From Candidatus Saccharimonadota bacterium (GTDB lineage: Bacteria > Patescibacteriota > Saccharimonadia > Saccharimonadales > Saccharimonadaceae): a stretch of DNA of 40,937 nucleotides. Below, piece after piece: positions 36,139-40,937 of the stretch. Numbering within the stretch: the stretch's first letter is position 1; each line of letters begins with the position of its first letter. Where the stretch lies: positions 1-40,937 of the forward strand of contig CAJPUO010000005.1 in the NCBI GenBank assembly GCA_905373795.1, read 5' to 3'. Made by a program: the position numbers and the translations under genes. The notes beneath the pieces were generated by a model. It searched no databases. It was not told the origin of the DNA and saw nothing but the letters and a program-made list of their open reading frames with translations.

Positions 36139-37476
36139 ATGAATAGCTTATCAACCCAAAGCTACAAAGGTTCGCGGGATTACTTTCCCGAGGATAAACG
36201 CTTGCAAAATTACATCTTTAATACTTGGCGCAAAACAGTGGAAAGTTTTGGCTACGAGGAATACGGAGCGCCGCTGCTGGAGCCGCTGGATATTTATTTG
36301 GCAAAGTCAGGCCAAGAACTGGCGGGCGAGCAAACATACGCTTTCCAGGATCGCGGCGGACGAATGGTGGCGATCAGGCCGGAGATGACGCCGTCAATCT
36401 CGCGGATGGTAGCAGCGAGGCGGCAGGAAATGCCAATGCCGGCACGGCTGTATTCAATCGCCAATTTTATGCGCTACGAGCGGCCGCAGCGGGGCAGAGA
36501 ACGCGAATTTTGGCAATTAAACGCCGATTTGTTCGGCGTGGACGGCGCCATAGCCGACGCAGAAATTATTGAGATGGGACATGCCAACATCATCAATTTC
36601 GGCGCCAAACAAGACATGTTCACCGTGCGAGTCAATCACCGCCAGCTAATCAACCGGCTGATGGACGGATATTTGAAACTAGATATCGTTGGCGCCTCAA
36701 TGATGACCAAGCTGCTTGACAGGAAAAATAAAATTTCCGCAGAGGAATTTAAGCAGCAAGCAGTTGAGATTTTCGGCAGCCAGGCAAACGAGGGCCTGCC
36801 AAAACTTGCAGAGATGATCGGCATAAAATCGGTGAACGACTTGCCGGAGGAATTAGCTGACGATCCTAGCGTTAAGCAGATTCGCGAAGTCATGGATTTG
36901 CTGGTCAAAAAAGGTATAAAAAACGCCATATTTGACATAACGCTAATGCGCGGATTGGACTATTATACCGGCACCGTGTTCGAGTTCTTTGACAATTCGC
37001 CGGAAAATAACCGGGCGCTGTTCGGCGGCGGCAGATACGACGGCCTGGTCGGACTGTTTGGCGTTGAACCGGTAGCCACAGTTGGCGTTGGTCTGGGTGC
37101 AACGACGATGCAGCAATTTCTGGAAGTCCACGGTCTGCTGCCGCAACTATCCTCGCACACCGACGTTTACATTATTCCCGTAGACAAAGAGTCGCTGCCC
37201 GGCGCTGATACGCTGGCGCAAAAACTGCGCGCCGAAGGCGTAAAGGCTGAGCTGGATATCACCGGCCGCAAGCTAGATAAACAGATTAAAACTGCCGCTA
37301 AAAAACAAATTCCATTCGCAGTATTCATCGGCGAAGATGAAATTAAAAACGGCATGTACACGGTAAAAAATCTGGCGGAGTCCAACGAGCAAAAAGTTGA
37401 CTTTGACAGAATGATCACAATTGTCAAAGATCGGCGCTACGACAGCGACGATGACGACTCGCTGTTTGAGATATAA
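36139..37476 (+). CDS. hisS: Histidyl-tRNA synthetase
   Basis: This class II enzyme charges tRNA-His. The 445-residue protein has motif 1 (FGYEEYGAPLLEPLDIYLAK), motif 2 (ANFMRYERPQRGREREFWQL), the HisA loop RGLDYYTG near 270 and motif 3 (GVGVGLGAT region), followed by the anticodon-binding domain (DVYIIPVDKESLPGADTLA). The start is MNSLSTQSYKGSRDY at 36139; longer upstream reading lies in the terminator region and is not part of the protein. Confidence 0.96.
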   Translation: MNSLSTQSYKGSRDYFPEDKRLQNYIFNTWRKTVESFGYEEYGAPLLEPLDIYLAKSGQELAGEQTYAFQDRGGRMVAIRPEMTPSISRMVAARRQEMPMPARLYSIANFMRYERPQRGREREFWQLNADLFGVDGAIADAEIIEMGHANIINFGAKQDMFTVRVNHRQLINRLMDGYLKLDIVGASMMTKLLDRKNKISAEEFKQQAVEIFGSQANEGLPKLAEMIGIKSVNDLPEELADDPSVKQIREVMDLLVKKGIKNAIFDITLMRGLDYYTGTVFEFFDNSPENNRALFGGGRYDGLVGLFGVEPVATVGVGLGATTMQQFLEVHGLLPQLSSHTDVYIIPVDKESLPGADTLAQKLRAEGVKAELDITGRKLDKQIKTAAKKQIPFAVFIGEDEIKNGMYTVKNLAESNEQKVDFDRMITIVKDRRYDSDDDDSLFEI

Positions 37477-37488
37477 CCGTATCTCTGT

Positions 37489-37494
37489 TATAAT
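37489..37494 (+). promoter_or_regulatory. Extended -10 element, leaderless start of tig
   Basis: TGT-TATAAT ends 8 bases before the ATG at 37503. A GTG at 37497 lies upstream of the expected transcript start and is excluded. Confidence 0.6.
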
Positions 37495-37502
37495 TAGTGT
37501 CT

Positions 37503-38786
37503 ATGAAGACGACTGTAAAAAAATTATCAGACACCAAAGTCCAATTGTCGGTTTCTTTGGAACCGAGCGAATTGGCGGCTGCCGAGCAAGTTTCCCTGGC
37601 AAAATTGGCACGTAATATTAAAGTTCCCGGATTTCGCAAAGGTAAAGTACCCGCCAGCGTTGCCGCCAAGCACGTTAGCCCAAGCGCTTTGCAGGAGCAG
37701 ATTTTAGAAAACGCCATCTCTAAAGCTGTCGCCGAGGCCTTCATTAACGAAGATATCCAAGCACTGGAGCGCCCAAATGTCGAGGTTAAAAAGTTCGTAC
37801 CTGGCGCAGAACTAGAATTTACAGCCGAAGCAGTAGTTGTACCGCCGGTCAAGTTGGGCGATTATAAAAACCTGAAAGCCAAAAAAGCCGCCGCTAAAGT
37901 CGAGGCCAGCGAAGTTAACGAAGTAATTGAACGCATCCGCCAAAGCTATGTTAAGAAAACTGAAGCCAAGCGCGCCGCAAAAAACGGCGACGAAGTAATC
38001 ATTGATTTCACCGGTAAAAAGAACGGCACGGCGTTTGACGGCGGATCAGCTAAGGATTTCGCCCTAAAGCTAGGCAGCGGGCAATTTATTCCCGGCTTTG
38101 AAGAGGGAGTGGCCGGTCATAAAGCAGGCGACGAATTCGATTTAGAATTGACATTTCCGAAGGATTATCACGCTAAAGAAATGGCTGGGCAAAAGGTCGT
38201 GTTTAGTGTCAAACTGCACAAAGTAAACGAGCTGGAATTACCGAAACTTGACGATGAATTTGCCGCCAAATGCGGGCCATTCACCGAAATGAAAGAACTA
38301 AAAGCCGACATCAAGCGCGAACTAGCAGAGCAGAAAAAACGCGAAGCGGAAGAAAAATTGAAAGACGAGCTGGTTAGCGAGCTGACAGAACTTAGTAAGG
38401 TTGCGCTGCCGGAACTGCTGATTAAAGACCAGCTGCGGTCGATAAAACAGGATTTGATGCAGAATTTGGCGTACCGCGGGCTGTCGTTTGATAGTTATTT
38501 AAGTTCGCAAAAGTTCAAAGACGAGGACGATTGGCAACAAAAAGAAGCTCGTCCAACAGCTAAAAAACGCGTGAAAGCCGGATTAGTTTTAGCTGAATTA
38601 TCGAAAGTATTGAAAATTGAAGTGTCGCGCGAAGAATTACTGGAGCAAATCAGCGTATTCAAACAGCAGTACGGCAAGGACGCCAAAACCGCCGCCCAGT
38701 TCGACAATCCGGAGGTTCACCGCGATATCGCCAACAGAATGATCACCGATAAAACCGTCGACAAGCTCGTGAAGCTGAATTCGTAA
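37503..38786 (+). CDS. tig: Trigger factor
   Basis: Ribosome-associated chaperone with prolyl isomerase activity. The 427-residue protein has the ribosome-binding loop FRKGKVP at 44-50 in the N-terminal domain, an FKBP-like PPIase domain at about 155-240 (IPGFEEGVAGHKAGDEFDLE) and a helical C-terminal substrate-binding cradle. In many bacteria it lies beside clpP and clpX; here a metzincin-like gene sits between tig and clpP. No terminator is apparent after the stop. Confidence 0.95.
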   Translation: MKTTVKKLSDTKVQLSVSLEPSELAAAEQVSLAKLARNIKVPGFRKGKVPASVAAKHVSPSALQEQILENAISKAVAEAFINEDIQALERPNVEVKKFVPGAELEFTAEAVVVPPVKLGDYKNLKAKKAAAKVEASEVNEVIERIRQSYVKKTEAKRAAKNGDEVIIDFTGKKNGTAFDGGSAKDFALKLGSGQFIPGFEEGVAGHKAGDEFDLELTFPKDYHAKEMAGQKVVFSVKLHKVNELELPKLDDEFAAKCGPFTEMKELKADIKRELAEQKKREAEEKLKDELVSELTELSKVALPELLIKDQLRSIKQDLMQNLAYRGLSFDSYLSSQKFKDEDDWQQKEARPTAKKRVKAGLVLAELSKVLKIEVSREELLEQISVFKQQYGKDAKTAAQFDNPEVHRDIANRMITDKTVDKLVKLNS

Positions 38787-38831
38787 TTTCGGCGGGCTTG
38801 GTTTACGGTAAATTATAAACAACTTGATAAT

Positions 38832-40196
38832 ATGTCAAGCGAATTAGCTCAGGGCCTTTTAGGCAAAACAGACAAAATATCCAGGCGATATCTCCTTGAG
38901 GCTATTGCTTTTGGCGGTGGGTTGGCGATTGGATATTCTTGGTTGTCTGGCGACAGCCCGCACATTCCCACACCCGGCGTATATCAGGAAAGAAACCCGC
39001 AATTTTCTCCAGTCACCGTCAATCTGGGCGTTGTGACAGTTGCTGCCGACGGCTTGGCTCGTTATGACGGCGACGATAAGATCAGAAGAGATATAGCCGA
39101 GCAAACTACCCGAATTACTCACACAACCAGCGGTGCATACCACTTTAATGTCGCACTTTTCAACGACAATACCGAACCCGACAGTTCGCGCCAAGCTGAA
39201 GAGGGAACGACGGAAGCATATTATTCCAACAGCCAGCTGGAAGAGATAGCAAATAAGTATCGCCCTAAATTAGGTAAAACTGCGATAGTAATGCTGGTCG
39301 TCGACTGCGCAGGTATAGAAAACTGCCATATTGGCGGCGAGGCTATTTATAAAGGCGAAGGGTTTGACCCTTGTATTCATATACCGACAGGAAATAAACC
39401 TGCCAGCGGCGCTTACCCGCATGAAATCGGCCACCTCCTAAGCCCCAGAGGTTTGGGCGAAGGCTTGGGGCATGAGCGAGTCATGAACTGCCGGCTGGAA
39501 GACGCAAACGGTCATCCAACACAGCTGTACGCAGTTGACACTATCCAAAATCTAATTAGCAGCGGCTGCGGACTGATTAAGAACTACGATAATACAGTCG
39601 ATCAATACGCCTCGCCGCGCTCCGTCATGGGAAACTCCGGCGCGTACAAAGAAGAGTCGCCAGAAGGTCTGCCGATTTATTCACCGCCAAATATAGCTTT
39701 CCTAGATCCGCGGCGGCGAGTAATCCGCGTCGAACCAGAACCAGGGACGTATCCATTATCCTACGAACCCAGCAAACTGTTCGGGGTGGAAATAATGCTG
39801 CCGAAAGACCATGCGTTGAAACAAATACTACCAGACGCCGACACGCTATTCTTCGGACCGATCGTCCAAAGCGTAAAAGATGAAAACACGCCATTTGAGT
39901 CTACCGACACACAGAAAACGATCGGCGTATTCGCCACCTGGAACAACGGCAGGGAGACAGCGCTGCTGGATATTAGCCTATTTCGCGATATCATTCCTGG
40001 CGACAGCTCGGAGAACGTGATCTACGCAGACGAGCAGCTGAATATCGTTGTTGTGTCGGGATACGGCGATGAAGGAGAATACATGAGGATCATAGGACTG
40101 GACACGCATGAAGGACGAACGACGCTAGCAGAGGCCAGACAACGCACCAGCGAACGCAACCAATTACTATTAGACGCCAGGAAAAAGCCTCGTTAG
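38832..40196 (+). CDS. Secreted metzincin-like (M11-like) metalloprotease
   Basis: The 454-residue protein has a twin-Arg/hydrophobic N-terminus (RR at 18-19, then LLEAIAFGGGLAIGYSW), which could be a Tat-type signal or a membrane anchor. The core has zinc motif HEIGH at 197-201, a possible third ligand His214, and SVMGNS at 264-269, resembling the metzincin Met-turn; the following YSPPNIAFLD and PGTYPLSYE stretches resemble gametolysin-type (M11) proteases. The spacing from the HEIGH to His214 is longer than the classic HExxHxxGxxH, so ligands need confirmation. No Shine-Dalgarno; a TATAAA at 38814-38819 is the likely -10. Confidence 0.75.
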   Translation: MSSELAQGLLGKTDKISRRYLLEAIAFGGGLAIGYSWLSGDSPHIPTPGVYQERNPQFSPVTVNLGVVTVAADGLARYDGDDKIRRDIAEQTTRITHTTSGAYHFNVALFNDNTEPDSSRQAEEGTTEAYYSNSQLEEIANKYRPKLGKTAIVMLVVDCAGIENCHIGGEAIYKGEGFDPCIHIPTGNKPASGAYPHEIGHLLSPRGLGEGLGHERVMNCRLEDANGHPTQLYAVDTIQNLISSGCGLIKNYDNTVDQYASPRSVMGNSGAYKEESPEGLPIYSPPNIAFLDPRRRVIRVEPEPGTYPLSYEPSKLFGVEIMLPKDHALKQILPDADTLFFGPIVQSVKDENTPFESTDTQKTIGVFATWNNGRETALLDISLFRDIIPGDSSENVIYADEQLNIVVVSGYGDEGEYMRIIGLDTHEGRTTLAEARQRTSERNQLLLDARKKPR

Positions 40197-40226
40197 CTTG
40201 ATTCTAAACATTAGGCATAATTATGT

Positions 40227-40232
40227 TATAAT
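40227..40232 (+). promoter_or_regulatory. Extended -10 element, leaderless start of clpP
   Basis: TGT-TATAAT ends 6 bases before the ATG at 40239. Confidence 0.65.
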
Positions 40233-40238
40233 ATATTT

Positions 40239-40838
40239 ATGAACAAACCGACCAACTATCTCATCCCCACCGTCATCGAAAAGTCAGCTGATGGCGAGCG
40301 GGCGTTTGATATCTATTCGCGCCTCTTAAACGAGCGGATTGTTTTCCTGGGCGAGGACGTCAACGAACATACTGCCAACAGCGTGGTGGCGCAGCTGCTG
40401 CACCTGGCGTACGTTGACCCAGAGACGGACATCTCGCTCTATATCAACAGCCCGGGCGGCAGCGTGTATGACGGCATGGCGATTTACGACACCATGAATT
40501 TTATCAAGCCGGACGTGGCGACCTATGGCATTGGCTTGCAGGCCAGCATGGGTGCGTTTCTACTCAGCTCTGGCGCCAAAGGCAAGCGGTTCTGCCTACC
40601 GCACGCCAAGGTGATGATTCACCAGCCATCTTCTGGCACGCGCGGCAAGGTGACCGATATGGAAATTGACCTGAAAGAGACGCTGGAAGTAAAGGAAATG
40701 CTGGCCAAAATCATGGCCAAAAACACCGGCCAGAAACTCAGTAAGGTCAAGGCCGACATGGAGCGCGACTACTGGATGGGCCCTCAGGAAGCGGTAAAAT
40801 ACGGGCTGGTGGATAAGGTGTTGAGTAAATTGTCGTAG
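40239..40838 (+). CDS. clpP: ATP-dependent Clp protease proteolytic subunit
   Basis: ClpP forms the two-ring chamber fed by ClpX or ClpC. The 199-residue protein has catalytic Ser103 in GLQASMGAFLL, His128 in VMIHQPSSG and Asp177 in DMERDYWM, with the GGSVYDGMAIYD oxyanion region. Length matches mature ClpP with almost no propeptide. It is probably transcribed by itself from a leaderless promoter. clpX does not follow within the window. Confidence 0.98.
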   Translation: MNKPTNYLIPTVIEKSADGERAFDIYSRLLNERIVFLGEDVNEHTANSVVAQLLHLAYVDPETDISLYINSPGGSVYDGMAIYDTMNFIKPDVATYGIGLQASMGAFLLSSGAKGKRFCLPHAKVMIHQPSSGTRGKVTDMEIDLKETLEVKEMLAKIMAKNTGQKLSKVKADMERDYWMGPQEAVKYGLVDKVLSKLS

Positions 40839-40870
40839 ATTTGACGGCTTTTGTATCGCGGTCCACTCAA

Positions 40871-40937
40871 CTAATCCGGAACAGCCATAGTAAACCGCAG
40901 GAATGCTATTGGGCTGGCGAACAGTTCTGGCTGGTTA
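40871..40937 (-). CDS. Possible 3' end of a minus-strand gene
   Basis: A minus-strand frame is open from the window edge to a TAG at 40873-40871 and reads NQPELFASPIAFLRFTMAVP then Asp, which looks protein-like. Too little is seen to name it; it could also be chance. It would converge with clpP across 32 bases. Confidence 0.25.
   Translation of the reverse strand, partial: NQPELFASPIAFLRFTMAVPD

Noticed and set aside
1..40937. CRISPR array, insertion sequence or prophage
   Set aside because: No regularly spaced repeats, transposase, integrase or phage structural gene was seen in reading the window.

Overview
The window looks like part of a Candidatus Saccharibacteria (TM7, Patescibacteria/CPR) chromosome. 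This is inferred from the protein families (a DUF5674 protein and its CPR-type neighbour, compact ribosomal operons, orphan short and long lineage-specific proteins), from TGA acting as a normal stop (for example at 12020, 12969 and 26506), and from an unusual promoter style. No 16S gene is present, so the assignment rests on gene content alone. The DNA is gene-dense and nearly all genes are on the + strand. I saw no insertion sequence, phage gene or CRISPR array.

Layout. 1-4030: the S10/spc ribosomal operon from the end of rplV through rpsH, with stop/start overlaps or tight spacing, closed by a hairpin after rpsH. 4080-8414: small orphan proteins, an anchored minus-strand protein, an alpha/beta hydrolase with a polycationic tail and a 552-residue orphan protein. 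8416-13548: HIT protein, membrane-anchored alpha/beta hydrolase, OmpR-type response regulator plus histidine kinase, RdgB-type NTP pyrophosphatase, DUF5674 protein, CPR-type small protein and an ASCH protein. 13758-18464: a GNAT-GNAT-ASCH fusion, then a MacB/FtsX-type ABC exporter (two permeases, one ATPase). 18465-23508: an attenuator-like leader, Asp/Glu racemase, trpS, RluA-type pseudouridine synthase, DNA polymerase III delta-prime subunit, TPR protein and tRNA-Trp(CCA). 23579-26506: P-loop kinase, YgjP-type metallopeptidase and an orphan histidine kinase. 26508-36086: secE-nusG, rplK, rplA and rplJ-rplL in the classical order, but split into separate transcription units by inserted genes (a membrane protein, tsaC-like, enolase on the minus strand, two cysteine-motif proteins and a 562-residue orphan). 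36139-40838: hisS, tig, a secreted metzincin-like protein and clpP.

Regulation stands out. Many genes that begin a transcription unit have an extended -10 element (TGNTATAAT and variants) ending 6-9 bases before the start codon and no Shine-Dalgarno sequence, so their mRNAs are probably leaderless. Genes inside operons use strong Shine-Dalgarno sequences. Three RNA structures deserve attention: a terminator/antiterminator switch upstream of rplJ, a roughly 31-bp intercistronic duplex between rplJ and rplL, and a possible ribosome-mediated attenuator, with a 25-codon leader peptide containing one Trp codon, upstream of the racemase-trpS pair. On the protein side the most unusual items are the GNAT-GNAT-ASCH fusion with a built-in internal ribosome binding site, ribosomal protein L1 with a roughly 105-residue N-terminal extension, the pair of related CxxC/CPGA proteins, and the M11-like metalloprotease between tig and clpP.
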